Part shown: piece by piece, positions 33,647-42,823 of the stretch
Layout of the letters: each line of letters opens with the position of its first letter
Numbering within the stretch: position 1 is the first letter of the stretch
Assembly: GCA_040217575.1 (NCBI GenBank)
Contig: JAVJPW010000005.1
Location: 472,928 to 536,927 of the forward strand
Source of the DNA: Pacificispira sp040217575
GTDB taxonomy: Bacteria > Pseudomonadota > Alphaproteobacteria > UBA8366 > Aestuariispiraceae
Length of the DNA stretch: 64,000 nt
Direction: 5' to 3'
Notes under the pieces: model-generated
What the model was told of the DNA's origin: nothing
Database searches by the model: none
The model's input: the letters and a program-made list of their open reading frames with translations, nothing else
Made by a program: the position numbers and the translations under genes

Positions 33647-34489
33647 ATGGCCACCGAGGCACAGACAGGACGAGGCGCCGCAGGCGACCGCCCGCTGACA
33701 CAGCCGGGGACGCGAGGATCAATCGATATCGCGACGATCCTGGGCATCGTCGGTGCGATCGTGCTGATCGGGACCGCGATCTATCTGGGTGGCAGTGCCG
33801 GTTCCTTCGTCGACTGGCCCTCATCCCTGATCGTTGTGGGCGGTACGCTTGGTGTCGTCACCGCCTGTTTCTCCCTACGGGATATGGTGGACGCCGCCGG
33901 ACACGCCGGGCGCAGCTTCGTGCGGACCAATATCGATGTTCGCGAGGCGGCGATTCAGCTGCTGCAGCTTGCCCAGATTTCCCGTTATCGCGGAGTCCTC
34001 GCCATCCAGAGCTACATGCCCGCCGTAGAGGACCGTCTGATGCTTAAGGCGGGCCTGGATATGGTCATCGATGGAACTCCCGCGGAAGACGTCGAACGCA
34101 TAATGCGGCGCGAGGTTCAAAGCGGCACGCAACGCCAGTCCCGTTCGATTGCGATATTCAAAAAGGCGGCCGAAATATCGCCGGCAATGGGTCTGATCGG
34201 CACCCTGGTCGGGCTGATCCAGATGCTGGCCAATCTGGACGACCCAAACACGATCGGCCCGTCCATGGCGGTCGCCCTGCTGACGACCTTTTACGGCGCG
34301 CTGCTGTCCAATCTGGTTTTCACGCCGCTTGCGGCAAAGATGGAACGCAATGCGACGGAGGAGATGGTTGTAAACCAGCTTTATGTCATGGCCGCCTCTT
34401 CCATCGCGCGCCAGGAAAACCCGCGCCGTCTGGAAATGCTTTTCAACACAATACTGCCGCCCTCAGACCGGGTGGATTATTTTGGGTAG
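33647..34489 (+). CDS. motA: MotA/PomA-family stator protein
   Basis: A 280-aa membrane protein with four transmembrane segments: about 25-45 (IATILGIVGAIVLIGTAIYL), 55-75, and a pair around 175-235. The segment KKAAEISPAMGLIGTLVGLI holds the conserved proline used for proton conduction coupling. It conducts ions with MotB, but no motB is present in the window. It lies in the fliN-flbD operon. A second MotA elsewhere in the genome is possible. Confidence 0.9.
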   Translation: MATEAQTGRGAAGDRPLTQPGTRGSIDIATILGIVGAIVLIGTAIYLGGSAGSFVDWPSSLIVVGGTLGVVTACFSLRDMVDAAGHAGRSFVRTNIDVREAAIQLLQLAQISRYRGVLAIQSYMPAVEDRLMLKAGLDMVIDGTPAEDVERIMRREVQSGTQRQSRSIAIFKKAAEISPAMGLIGTLVGLIQMLANLDDPNTIGPSMAVALLTTFYGALLSNLVFTPLAAKMERNATEEMVVNQLYVMAASSIARQENPRRLEMLFNTILPPSDRVDYFG

Positions 34490-34495
34490 AACGCG

Positions 34496-35899
34496 ATGAA
34501 ACTTCTGATAATCGGCACATTGGAAGGCCATATGACGGGCGCCAGCCAGATCGCGATCAAGCGGGGCGCAAAAGTCGCCGCTGTGGACGCCATCGATCAG
34601 GGTCTGGATCATCTTCGCAGCGGCAAGGGTGCGGATCTTGTGCTGATCGACGTGCGCCTGAACGTGGAACGCCTTTGTTCGGCGATGGAAGCGGAACGGA
34701 TCAACACGCCTGTCGTCGCCTGCGGGATCGAAGGAACAGAAGCATCGGCCGCCGCAGCGGCGATCCGCGCCGGCGCCAAGGAATACCTTCCCCTGCCGCC
34801 AGACCCGGATCTGATCGCCGCGGTCCTGGAAGCGGTGGCTGAAGAAAGTACCAGCATCATTCACCGCGACCCGGCGACCCAGGCGGTGATCAAGCTTGCG
34901 GATCAGATCGCGCCGTCCGACGCGTCCGTCCTGATCACCGGCCAGTCCGGCACGGGCAAGGAAGTCATGGCGCGCTACATCCATGCGAAATCCCGCCGGT
35001 CCAGCGGCAATTTCGTCGCCGTCAACTGCGCCGCCATCCCGGAAAACCTGCTGGAAAGCGAACTGTTCGGCCACGAGAAAGGTGCCTTTTCCGGCGCGAT
35101 TGCAAGGCGGGTCGGCAAGTTCGAGGAAGCAAGCGGCGGCACACTTCTTTTGGATGAAGTGAGCGAGATGGACCCGCGCCTGCAGGCGAAATTGCTGCGC
35201 GCGATCCAGGAACGGGAAATCGACCGAGTCGGGGGCAACAAGCCTGTAAAGGTCGATGTGCGTATCCTGGCGACGTCCAACCGTAACCTTCAGGAGTCGG
35301 TCAGGAAGGGCGAGTTTCGCGAAGACCTGTATTACCGACTGAACGTTGTGAACCTGGACCTGCCGTCCCTGGCGGACCGGCCGCTGGATGTGCCGCTGTT
35401 GGCGGACCATTTCGTCAAGAAGTATAACGAGGCGAACGGCCTTCCCCCGCGTCTTCTGTCGAAAAGCGCGGTCGCGATCCTTCAGGGTTATCACTGGCCG
35501 GGCAATGTGCGGGAGTTGGAAAACACCATGCACCGCGCCGTCCTGCTGGCCAGCGGAGAAGAGATCGGGGAGGAGGCAATCATCCTGAGCGAAGCCCCGC
35601 GGCAGAGTACCGCCCCGTCACAGGATGCAGCGCCGGCCCCTGCGTCAGCAGCGGAATCCGCTACCGGTGCCCCCGCTGCGGCATCGCCCGCCGCGGACGG
35701 CGGCGAAAGCGCCGCAAGCCTGGTCGGGCGAACCGTCGCCGATGTGGAACGCGACCTGATCATCGACACGCTGGGACATTGTCTTGGAAACCGAACGCAC
35801 GCGGCCACGATCCTTGGAATTTCGATCCGGACCCTCAGGAACAAGCTGAAGCAGTATTCCGACGAAGGCTATGCCGTCCCGGCGCCGGGTGAATCCTGA
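34496..35899 (+). CDS. flbD: FlbD-like sigma54-dependent flagellar transcriptional activator
   Basis: A 467-aa enhancer-binding protein. Residues 1-110 form a receiver-like domain; D52 sits in LVLIDVRL, but the acidic pair near the N terminus is missing, as in Caulobacter FlbD. The AAA+ domain has Walker A GQSGTGKE (149-156) and the sigma54-contact loop GAFSGA (196-201). A Pro/Ala-rich linker leads to a Fis-type helix-turn-helix (ATILGISIRTLRNKLKQY). It is expected to act on the sigma54 elements found upstream of flagellin, flgL, fliK and others. Confidence 0.93.
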   Translation: MKLLIIGTLEGHMTGASQIAIKRGAKVAAVDAIDQGLDHLRSGKGADLVLIDVRLNVERLCSAMEAERINTPVVACGIEGTEASAAAAAIRAGAKEYLPLPPDPDLIAAVLEAVAEESTSIIHRDPATQAVIKLADQIAPSDASVLITGQSGTGKEVMARYIHAKSRRSSGNFVAVNCAAIPENLLESELFGHEKGAFSGAIARRVGKFEEASGGTLLLDEVSEMDPRLQAKLLRAIQEREIDRVGGNKPVKVDVRILATSNRNLQESVRKGEFREDLYYRLNVVNLDLPSLADRPLDVPLLADHFVKKYNEANGLPPRLLSKSAVAILQGYHWPGNVRELENTMHRAVLLASGEEIGEEAIILSEAPRQSTAPSQDAAPAPASAAESATGAPAAASPAADGGESAASLVGRTVADVERDLIIDTLGHCLGNRTHAATILGISIRTLRNKLKQYSDEGYAVPAPGES

Positions 35900-35963
35900 T
35901 GTCCGCGAATCATGAGATGGGAGCGGCAGGTACAGGCCACTGGAACAGGAACAAATAGAATAG

Positions 35964-38090
35964 ATGGCACAGACGGACGGAACCGAAGGCACGACGGTCA
36001 GGACTTCGGGTTCTGATGCGGGCCAGCGTCTGCGTGCCGCATTCACCAGCACCGAACTGTTTCTGCCCATCGGGATCGTCGCAATCCTGGTCCTTCTGCT
36101 GATTCCGCTGCCGACCTGGCTTCTGGATTTTGCTCTTTCCATTTCGATTACCATTTCGGTCGTCATCCTGATGACGGTCGTGTTCATCATGTCGCCGCTG
36201 GAACTGACCAGTTTCCCGACAATTCTTCTGATCGCGACCATGCTCAGACTCGGGCTGAACGTCGCATCGACCAGGCTGATCCTGTCGGACGGTCACACCG
36301 GAACCGCTGCCGCCGGACAGGTGATCGAAGCATTTGGCGGGTTCGTGGCCGGCGGCAACTATGTCATCGGGGTGATCGTGTTCTCCATCCTGGTGCTGAT
36401 CAATTTCATCGTGATCACGAAAGGTGCGGGCCGGATCGCGGAAGTCGCGGCACGTTTCACCTTGGACGCCATGCCCGGCAAGCAGATGGCTATCGACGCG
36501 GACCTGTCATCCGGGTTGATCAACGAGGATCAGGCCCGCAGCCGACGCAAGGAATTGGAAGCCGAAAGTTCCTTCTTCGGGGCCATGGACGGTGCATCCA
36601 AATTCGTTCGCGGCGATGCCATTGCGGGGATCATCATTACCTTCATCAATATTGTGGGTGGGATCATCATCGGCGTCGTTCAGCGCGACATGTCGATGGC
36701 GGACGCAGCCCAAAACTACACGCTTCTGACCATCGGCGATGGGCTGGTCAGCCAGATTCCCGCACTGATCGTATCCGTCGCCGCAGGCATGCTGGTGACC
36801 AAGGCAGGCGTCGTCGGCGCGACGGATAAGGCACTGTTCGGTCAGCTTTCCGGATATCCAAGCGCGCTTGGCATCGCATCCGGCCTGTTGCTTCTGATGG
36901 CGCTGATCCCCGACCTACCCGCCTGGCCGTTTCTGGTCATGGCGGCACTGGCCGGATCGGCCGCGTTCTTTGTGTCGCAGACCAACGCACGAAAGAAGGT
37001 GGAGGAAGAGACAAGGCAGTTGGAAGAAGAAGCGGCCGCAGAATCCGCCCCGGCGGAAGAACCGATTTCGGCCGCCCTGCAGATCGACCTGATCCGCCTG
37101 GAACTCGGCTACGGACTGCTGCCCATGATCAACGCATCGCAGGACCACAAGCTGACCGACCAGATAAAGGCGCTTCGCCGGCAACTGGCATCCGATATGG
37201 GATTCGTCATGCCCGCGGTCCGTATTCAGGACAACCTTCAGCTTCCAGGGAATACCTATGTCATCCGTGTGAAGGAGATCGAAGCGGGCCGCGGCGACCT
37301 GAGGCCCAACCTCCAGCTTTGCATGGACCCGCGTGGCGACAAGATATCTCTTCCGGGCGAAGCAACAGTGGAACCGACCTTCGGGCTGCCAGCCGTCTGG
37401 ATTCAGGACAATCAGCGTGAGGAAGCGATTTTTCGCGGCTATACCGTCGTCGACAGCGCGACAGTCATTACCACCCACCTGACAGAGATCATCAAGGACA
37501 ACATGTCCGAACTCCTGTCCTATGCCGAAACGCAGAAGCTTCTGGACGAACTGCCACAGGGTCAGCAGAAGCTGGTGTCCGACCTGATCCCCAACCAGAT
37601 CAACCTGGGGGCGGTGCAGCGTGTCCTGCAGAATCTTCTGAACGAACGGGTGTCGATCCGCGACCTGCCGACCATTCTGGAAGGCATTGCGGAAGCGGTC
37701 GGATACACCCGCAACATGACGCAGATCACCGAACATGTCCGCACACGCCTCGCCCGGCAGATTTCGGATACGAACGTCAACGACGCCGGTTTCCTGGCAT
37801 TGGTGACACTGGGACCGGCGTGGGAACAGGCCTTTATCGAAAGCATTGTCGGTCAAGGGGACGAACGCCAGCTTGCCATGGCACCGTCAAAGCTTCAGGA
37901 ATTCATAACCCAGGTCCGCACGGTCTATGAGCGTCAGGCGATGCAGGGCGAAACCCCGGCCCTGCTGGTCAGCCCGAACATCCGTCCCTTTGTGCGGTCC
38001 GTCATTGAACGCTTCAGACCCATGACCGTCGTGATGAGCCAGAACGAGATACACCCCAAGGCCAGGATCAAAACGGTCGACCAGATCTAG
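35964..38090 (+). CDS. flhA: Flagellar export gate protein FlhA
   Basis: A 708-aa protein. Eight hydrophobic segments fill residues about 30-330. The FHIPEP signature (RFTLDAMPGKQMAIDADL) is near 170. The cytoplasmic half carries the ring-forming FlhAC domain (LRRQLASDMGFVMPAVRI, ending IHPKARIKTVDQI). It forms the core of the flagellar type III export gate. Convergent with the next gene, 10 nt apart. Confidence 0.96.
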   Translation: MAQTDGTEGTTVRTSGSDAGQRLRAAFTSTELFLPIGIVAILVLLLIPLPTWLLDFALSISITISVVILMTVVFIMSPLELTSFPTILLIATMLRLGLNVASTRLILSDGHTGTAAAGQVIEAFGGFVAGGNYVIGVIVFSILVLINFIVITKGAGRIAEVAARFTLDAMPGKQMAIDADLSSGLINEDQARSRRKELEAESSFFGAMDGASKFVRGDAIAGIIITFINIVGGIIIGVVQRDMSMADAAQNYTLLTIGDGLVSQIPALIVSVAAGMLVTKAGVVGATDKALFGQLSGYPSALGIASGLLLLMALIPDLPAWPFLVMAALAGSAAFFVSQTNARKKVEEETRQLEEEAAAESAPAEEPISAALQIDLIRLELGYGLLPMINASQDHKLTDQIKALRRQLASDMGFVMPAVRIQDNLQLPGNTYVIRVKEIEAGRGDLRPNLQLCMDPRGDKISLPGEATVEPTFGLPAVWIQDNQREEAIFRGYTVVDSATVITTHLTEIIKDNMSELLSYAETQKLLDELPQGQQKLVSDLIPNQINLGAVQRVLQNLLNERVSIRDLPTILEGIAEAVGYTRNMTQITEHVRTRLARQISDTNVNDAGFLALVTLGPAWEQAFIESIVGQGDERQLAMAPSKLQEFITQVRTVYERQAMQGETPALLVSPNIRPFVRSVIERFRPMTVVMSQNEIHPKARIKTVDQI

Positions 38091-38100
38091 GGTTTCGGCC

Positions 38101-38754
38101 TCAGGCCAATATGCTGACGGACCGGCGGCCAAATCCGCCCAGCGTCAAATCCACCTCGTTCAGGGCGCGTGCCGCTGTTCCGATGTCGCGTCGGACGTAT
38201 GAATCGGCACGCCCGCCAAATTTTGCGGCTTCGACCAGTCCCTGTATCCCGAACCGAAGGGCAAGCGCATCCGTGACAAACGCCGCGTTACGGGGTTCCG
38301 ATTCCAGCGCCGCTTTCATATCCATCAGCTGCGCCAACTGTGCGCGCAAGCGGTTACGAATGTCCTCACCACTTTCGTCCGGGGAGGGTTGATGGATTTC
38401 CGTGATTGCACGGGGCATTGACGGTGTCGGGTTCGTGTAGTCCCGAACCGCGGACCGCAGTTCCTGGCTCATCCGGGCGGCCTGCCGCGCTGCCGATTTC
38501 GGATCTGTGGCGGCAAACCAGCGCAGGATGCGCAACTGTTCGCGAAGCTGCTGCACACGTGCCGCGGCGATGGTACGGCGCGTCTCTTTTGCCTTTTCAA
38601 GCGCGGTTTCCAGACTCTGAACAGCGTTCCTGGCCGCGGCGGCTTTTGCGTCGGCCACGGTCCTGGCACGGTCGGACCGTTCGCTGGGATCTATCGCGGG
38701 TGGCAGCTGATGCGTTTGTGCGTCAAAGCCGCCAACATCAGACAAGGTCGTCAT
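38101..38754 (-). CDS. Uncharacterised coiled-coil protein in the flagellar locus
   Basis: A 217-aa protein that I do not recognise. Residues about 25-90 are strongly Ala/Arg/Glu-rich and probably a coiled coil (ARNAVQSLETALEKAKETRR). The rest has RFGIQGLVEAAKFGGRADSY and ends GGFGRRSVSIL. No signal peptide or membrane segment. It is transcribed against the flagellar genes between flhA and flhF. The gene uses the same codon style as its neighbours, so it looks resident, not acquired. A flagellar accessory function is inferred from context only. Confidence 0.7.
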   Translation of the reverse strand: MTTLSDVGGFDAQTHQLPPAIDPSERSDRARTVADAKAAAARNAVQSLETALEKAKETRRTIAAARVQQLREQLRILRWFAATDPKSAARQAARMSQELRSAVRDYTNPTPSMPRAITEIHQPSPDESGEDIRNRLRAQLAQLMDMKAALESEPRNAAFVTDALALRFGIQGLVEAAKFGGRADSYVRRDIGTAARALNEVDLTLGGFGRRSVSILA

Positions 38755-38889
38755 GTTTTCTAACTTTCAATGGTATCGTGCCTTCTGCACGACGGTATCA
38801 ATATACTACAGTCCGAATTCGCGCGGTAGAGGCTTCGTGATCCAACTTCACGCTTTCCAGTAACGCACAGGTATTCTAGTCATTTATGT

Positions 38890-39888
38890 ATGCGGCTTAA
38901 GACTTTCCATGCGGACAACCTGTCTACCGCCCTGGAGCTGGTTCGCCAGACGCTGGGGCCAAGCGCAATCATCGTGGCAACGCACGAAGACGATGCAAAC
39001 CGGGGTGCCCGCGTAACCGCAGCAATCGAACCGGAAGATCAGGGGTTTGATTTCTTTAACGAAGGCGCATCCGACCAGACACTGGAACGCCTGACAAATG
39101 CGCTGGAAAGCCATGGCGTACCGAACACGCTGACCGATCGCATAGTCGAGGCCGCATCCGCCGTCAGCGAAGGCGACCCGGCCGAAGTTCTGTCCCAGGC
39201 ATTGGAAGAAGTCTTTACATTTTCCCCCCTGCCGGACCGGTATACTGAGGCGCCTTTGATGCTGATCGGTCCCCCTGGTACCGGCAAAACGGTCACCTGC
39301 GCCAAATTGGCCGCACGCGCGGTCCTTTCTGCCCAGGGTACTGCCGGCCCCGGGGATGTGATGATGATTGCCGCCGATACTGTCCGCCTGGGCGCGGTTG
39401 ACCAGCTTAGGATCTACGCGGACAAGCTGGGCGTGTCGCTGGCCGTCGCCAAAGACGGCCCGGAATTGTCGCTCCTTCTCGGTCAGGCCCGGCGGCGCAG
39501 TACCACCCTGATCGACACGGCGGGGACGAACCCTTTCGACCTTTCCGAACTGGCTCACCTGATCGAACTGTCCGACAGCGCAAAGCCGCATTCCATACTG
39601 GTCCTTTCCGCCGGAAGGGACCCGGACGAAGCCGCCGAAATCGCATCCGCCTTTCGGCCGTTGGGGGCAACGCGCCTGATTTCGACGGGCCTGGATATTG
39701 CACGGCGGCTCGGCTCCATCTTGTCCGCGGCCGAGGCGGGAGGACTTGCCCTGTCTGAGATATCGACCGCGCCCGAGATTGGGGAAGGTCTAAAGCCACT
39801 GACGCCGGATGGATTGGCATCCCTGATCCTGCCCGGCCGAAAACCGAACGGATCAACATCCCATGACGACGGAGTACGCGCGCCATGA
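38890..39888 (+). CDS. flhF: Flagellar SRP-like GTPase FlhF
   Basis: A 332-aa protein. The FlhF N-terminal start is MRLKTFHADNLSTALELVRQ. The NG domain has the P-loop GPPGTGKT at 127-134, DTVRLGAVDQLRIYAD and a DTAGTNPFD (G3). FlhF sets the pole and number of flagella with FlhG. It overlaps the flhG start by 4 nt (ATGA). It is shorter than many FlhF proteins, which have a longer basal middle domain. Confidence 0.88.
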   Translation: MRLKTFHADNLSTALELVRQTLGPSAIIVATHEDDANRGARVTAAIEPEDQGFDFFNEGASDQTLERLTNALESHGVPNTLTDRIVEAASAVSEGDPAEVLSQALEEVFTFSPLPDRYTEAPLMLIGPPGTGKTVTCAKLAARAVLSAQGTAGPGDVMMIAADTVRLGAVDQLRIYADKLGVSLAVAKDGPELSLLLGQARRRSTTLIDTAGTNPFDLSELAHLIELSDSAKPHSILVLSAGRDPDEAAEIASAFRPLGATRLISTGLDIARRLGSILSAAEAGGLALSEISTAPEIGEGLKPLTPDGLASLILPGRKPNGSTSHDDGVRAP

Positions 39889-40646
39889 CCGCGGAAAACG
39901 GACCGAAAAACAATTTGATCGCCGTTGCTTCCGGTAAAGGCGGCGTCGGGAAGACCTGGTTTGCGATCACCCTTGCCCATGCGCTGGCGCGCGCCGGACG
40001 CAAGGTATTGCTTTTCGACGGCGACCTGGGACTGGCGAATATCGATATCCAGCTTGGGCTTATGCCGAAAAGCGATGTCGGACAGGCCATCGCCGGGAAG
40101 ACGCGCCTGACCCGGTGCATCGAACGCTATCCGGACGGCAATTTCGATGTGCTGGCCGGGCGGTCCGGAAGCGGTTCGCTGGCCAGCCTGCCGCAACCGC
40201 GCATCGAACGGCTGGGACGGGAACTGATCGCGATCGCAGGCATGTACGATCATGTGCTGGTCGATCTGGGTGCAGGCGTCGACCGCACCGTCCAAAGCCT
40301 GGCCGCCATGGCCGGACGTGCGCTGTTGTTGGTCAATGACGAACCGACATCCCTTACAGATGGATATGCGTTCCTGAAACTGGGTTGGCAGGCGCATCCC
40401 GACATGCGCATCGACGTTGTGGTGAACAGCGCCGATTCCCTGGACAAGGGGCGCGCCACCTTCACGAAGCTGGAGAAATCCAGCAACGCATTCCTGAAAC
40501 GGGTCCCTGCCCTGCTGGGCGTTGTCCGGCGCGATAACAAGGTGCGGGATGCCATTCGCGCGCAATCGCTCTTGATTACACGGTCGCCCACATCAGACGC
40601 GGCAGGCGATGTGGAGAAGATCGCGGACGCCATCCGACGGGGTTAA
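39885..40646 (+). CDS. flhG: FlhG-like MinD/ParA ATPase
   Basis: A 253-aa protein. The deviant Walker A motif is KGGVGKT (18-24), followed by LFDGDLGLANIDIQLGL, the MinD/FlhG signature. VLVDLGAGVDRTVQ is Walker B. It lacks the C-terminal amphipathic helix that is obvious in MinD. It limits flagellar number with FlhF. Coupled to flhF. Confidence 0.88.
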   Translation: MTAENGPKNNLIAVASGKGGVGKTWFAITLAHALARAGRKVLLFDGDLGLANIDIQLGLMPKSDVGQAIAGKTRLTRCIERYPDGNFDVLAGRSGSGSLASLPQPRIERLGRELIAIAGMYDHVLVDLGAGVDRTVQSLAAMAGRALLLVNDEPTSLTDGYAFLKLGWQAHPDMRIDVVVNSADSLDKGRATFTKLEKSSNAFLKRVPALLGVVRRDNKVRDAIRAQSLLITRSPTSDAAGDVEKIADAIRRG

Positions 40647-40658
40647 AGCCGCAGAGCT

Positions 40659-40674
40659 TGGCGCGAATTTTGCT
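40659..40674 (+). promoter_or_regulatory. Sigma54 (-24/-12) promoter upstream of the FliK-like gene
   Basis: TGGCGCGAATTTTGCT: GG at 40660-40661 and GC at 40672-40673, 10 nt apart, with TTTGCT at -12. The start near 40685 is about 75 nt before the ATG at 40761. It lies just after the flhG stop. Confidence 0.75.
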
Positions 40675-40760
40675 TAAAACCTGTACAGACCGGCGCCAGA
40701 AAGGCACCGAAGGCTGAAACATGCTATAAGGACGCGACGGAGAACCGTGCGGGTATCCAT

Positions 40761-42338
40761 ATGCAGACACCGATCAATCCCGTAAATCCGGCCACACCGG
40801 CCGGCAGCACAACCTCATCCGGCAGTGGCGGGGGCGGCAGTGGTACAGCGCTTCCATCCGGCACGGGAACTGTGCAATCCCTGCCGCCAAGTCTGGCAAC
40901 CGCCCTACAGAATGGCGGTACCGTAACCGCGCAGGTGAGCGCGCGACCAAATCCCGGTCAGTTGACATTGTCGGTGCCGGGCGGCCAATCGGTTCAGGTT
41001 CAGACAACGTTGCCCCTTCCCCCCGGCACCAGCCTGACTGTCGCACTCCAGAATCCGGGGCCGCCTGCCCTGCTGACGCTGCAGCCCCTGGGGCAAACAG
41101 CGGTTCACGGTCAGGGCCAGGGCACGGGCGGACAGGCACCGGCGCAGGGACAGGCTGCGGCCCAGGGCACGCCAACGGCCGGCGGAACCGCCGCCGGCCA
41201 ACCCGCGGTCGTCACCAGCCTGACCCAGGGGTCGGTCCTGACAGCCACGGTAACGGTTTCGGGATCGGGGTATGGCGCGACGGCGACCGGCGGCAACCCG
41301 GCCCAGTCTGGTGCGGCACAAAGCGCCGTTTCCGGTCAGACCGCCCAGGGCCAGTCGCCGGCAGCGAATGCAGGCGGTCAGGGGACAACGGGCACGCCCG
41401 CGCAAACATATCCCGCAGGTACGACGATGCAGTTGCGCCTGCTATCGATCGCACCACAGGGGCAGCTTCTGTCCGGCGCCGGCACGCCCGGCACCCTGAC
41501 CGGGACCGTGACCGGCCAGGGCCCGGGCGGAAGCGCAACCGTCCAGACATCGGCCGGGACCCTTTCGATCAATGTGCCGAACCCGCCCGGTCCTGGAACC
41601 CAACTGCTGCTAAGCATCGTCGGTGACCCGCGCCTGCCGCAAGCCGGGAGCGGCGTCGGAAGCGCGGCTGCAAACCGGTTCAATGCATTGCAGGATGCGA
41701 TTGCCCTGATGCGCAGCGGCGATCCGGGTGCCGCGCAACGCCTGACACAATCCCTGATCCCGCAGCCTAACGCACAGCTTGGGATCGCGGCCGCCTTCCT
41801 GATCGGCGCTATGCGACAGGGCGGCATGGACAAATGGCTGGGGTCCGACGGGGTACGGTCATTGAACGCCGCCGGTGCGGCGCGCGCCGGGCTGTTGGGG
41901 GCATTGGACGCTGAATATGCGGGCGGGCAGGGGCAGACCCGCGACGCGGCCGGACAGGAATGGCGAATGACCACCCTTCCCTTCCTGAATCAAGGACAGC
42001 TGGACGAAATCCGGCTTTATGTTCGCGATCATTCCGAAGAGGATGCTGGCGAGGGGGATGACGATATGTCGAAGGCGAAGCGCTTCGTCGTGGAAGCCGA
42101 CTTCAGCCGGCTGGGGCCAATCCAATTCGACGGGCTGGCACGGGAAAAACAGATCGATCTGATGATCCGCAGCCAGAAGCCGCTGGAAGCCGAAGAACGC
42201 GACGATATCCGTGGACTGTTTGCCGACACCGTATCCGCCCTGGGACTGGGCGGTCAGGTCGAGTTCCGTGTCGTGCCGAAATTCGACCTGCTTCCCGCCC
42301 TGACCAGCGGACACGAACCACCGGGGGTCGTTGTGTGA
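40761..42338 (+). CDS. FliK-like protein with Gly/Gln/Pro-rich ruler-type region
   Basis: A 525-aa protein. Residues 1-310 are low complexity with repeated GQG, AQGQ and TPG units, then a folded middle (VGSAAANRFNALQDAIALM) and a C-terminal domain near 430-520: KRFVVEADFSRLGPIQFDGL and VSALGLGGQVEFRV. This organisation, and the R-F-x-V-E-x-x-F-S-R-L-G-x-I-Q-x-D pattern, resembles the FliK/HrpP-type C-terminal domain. A sigma54 element precedes it and a QueF-like gene is translationally coupled after it. The true FliK is at 24421, so this would be a divergent paralogue. The function is not proven. Confidence 0.6.
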   Translation: MQTPINPVNPATPAGSTTSSGSGGGGSGTALPSGTGTVQSLPPSLATALQNGGTVTAQVSARPNPGQLTLSVPGGQSVQVQTTLPLPPGTSLTVALQNPGPPALLTLQPLGQTAVHGQGQGTGGQAPAQGQAAAQGTPTAGGTAAGQPAVVTSLTQGSVLTATVTVSGSGYGATATGGNPAQSGAAQSAVSGQTAQGQSPAANAGGQGTTGTPAQTYPAGTTMQLRLLSIAPQGQLLSGAGTPGTLTGTVTGQGPGGSATVQTSAGTLSINVPNPPGPGTQLLLSIVGDPRLPQAGSGVGSAAANRFNALQDAIALMRSGDPGAAQRLTQSLIPQPNAQLGIAAAFLIGAMRQGGMDKWLGSDGVRSLNAAGAARAGLLGALDAEYAGGQGQTRDAAGQEWRMTTLPFLNQGQLDEIRLYVRDHSEEDAGEGDDDMSKAKRFVVEADFSRLGPIQFDGLAREKQIDLMIRSQKPLEAEERDDIRGLFADTVSALGLGGQVEFRVVPKFDLLPALTSGHEPPGVVV

Positions 42339-42751
42339 CCGAACGAAGCGACCTGATTGAAAAGCTGGCACAGGACGCGGAAATCGCCCGCGAGAAACTG
42401 GCCGACGACGCGCCGATCCGGACGGACGAAAATCCGCTTCCGCGCATCGATGTCCTGTGCCGTCTTAACGCAAGCATCCATAACCCACCCGCCACCGTCA
42501 CCGTCTATTTCGTGCCGGACCGAAGGACGGTTCAAGCCACGGGCCTGCAGGCTTATCTGGATACGATAAAGGCACCGTCGCGCCCTGCCGTCCTGGCGGC
42601 GCGAATCCTGGCGGACCTGAGCAACGAGTTGGTTCCCCGTTTCGTCCAGGTCCGCGTCGAATGCGGCAATGAGGGTGATTCCGTCCTGGTCGAAGACCGC
42701 CGCCCCAAATGGGACAACCCGGCGATCCTGTCGCGCCTGCCGGATTTTTGA
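42335..42751 (+). CDS. Degenerate QueF-like T-fold protein
   Basis: A 138-aa protein of no named family that I can recall. Residues about 50-110 run parallel to preQ0 reductase QueF: TVTVYFVPDRRTVQATGLQA, YLDTIK, then RILADLSNELVPRFVQVRVE, matching the YxPDxxxVESKSLKxYL and DLxxxxxPRxxxV segments. The catalytic Cys and Asp (CPxTGxPD in QueF) are replaced by a short NPPAT loop, the substrate Glu of ESKSL is Gln (QATGL), and the later RGG is absent. If related it should be catalytically dead. The GTG start overlaps the FliK-like stop (GTGA). Confidence 0.5.
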   Translation: MTERSDLIEKLAQDAEIAREKLADDAPIRTDENPLPRIDVLCRLNASIHNPPATVTVYFVPDRRTVQATGLQAYLDTIKAPSRPAVLAARILADLSNELVPRFVQVRVECGNEGDSVLVEDRRPKWDNPAILSRLPDF

Positions 42752-42772
42752 CCCGTGCCGCGCAAATGAAAA

Positions 42773-42792
42773 CCCCGCCGGGACCGGCGGGG
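42773..42792 (-). terminator. Terminator after rpsD
   Basis: CCCCGCC (42773-42779) pairs with GGCGGGG (42786-42792); on the minus strand the stem is followed by TTTTCATTT. It lies 32 nt after the rpsD stop and also faces the convergent QueF-like gene. Confidence 0.85.
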
Positions 42793-42823
42793 CTTCCAAC
42801 CAACCGAAAACTTGATATCCCGA

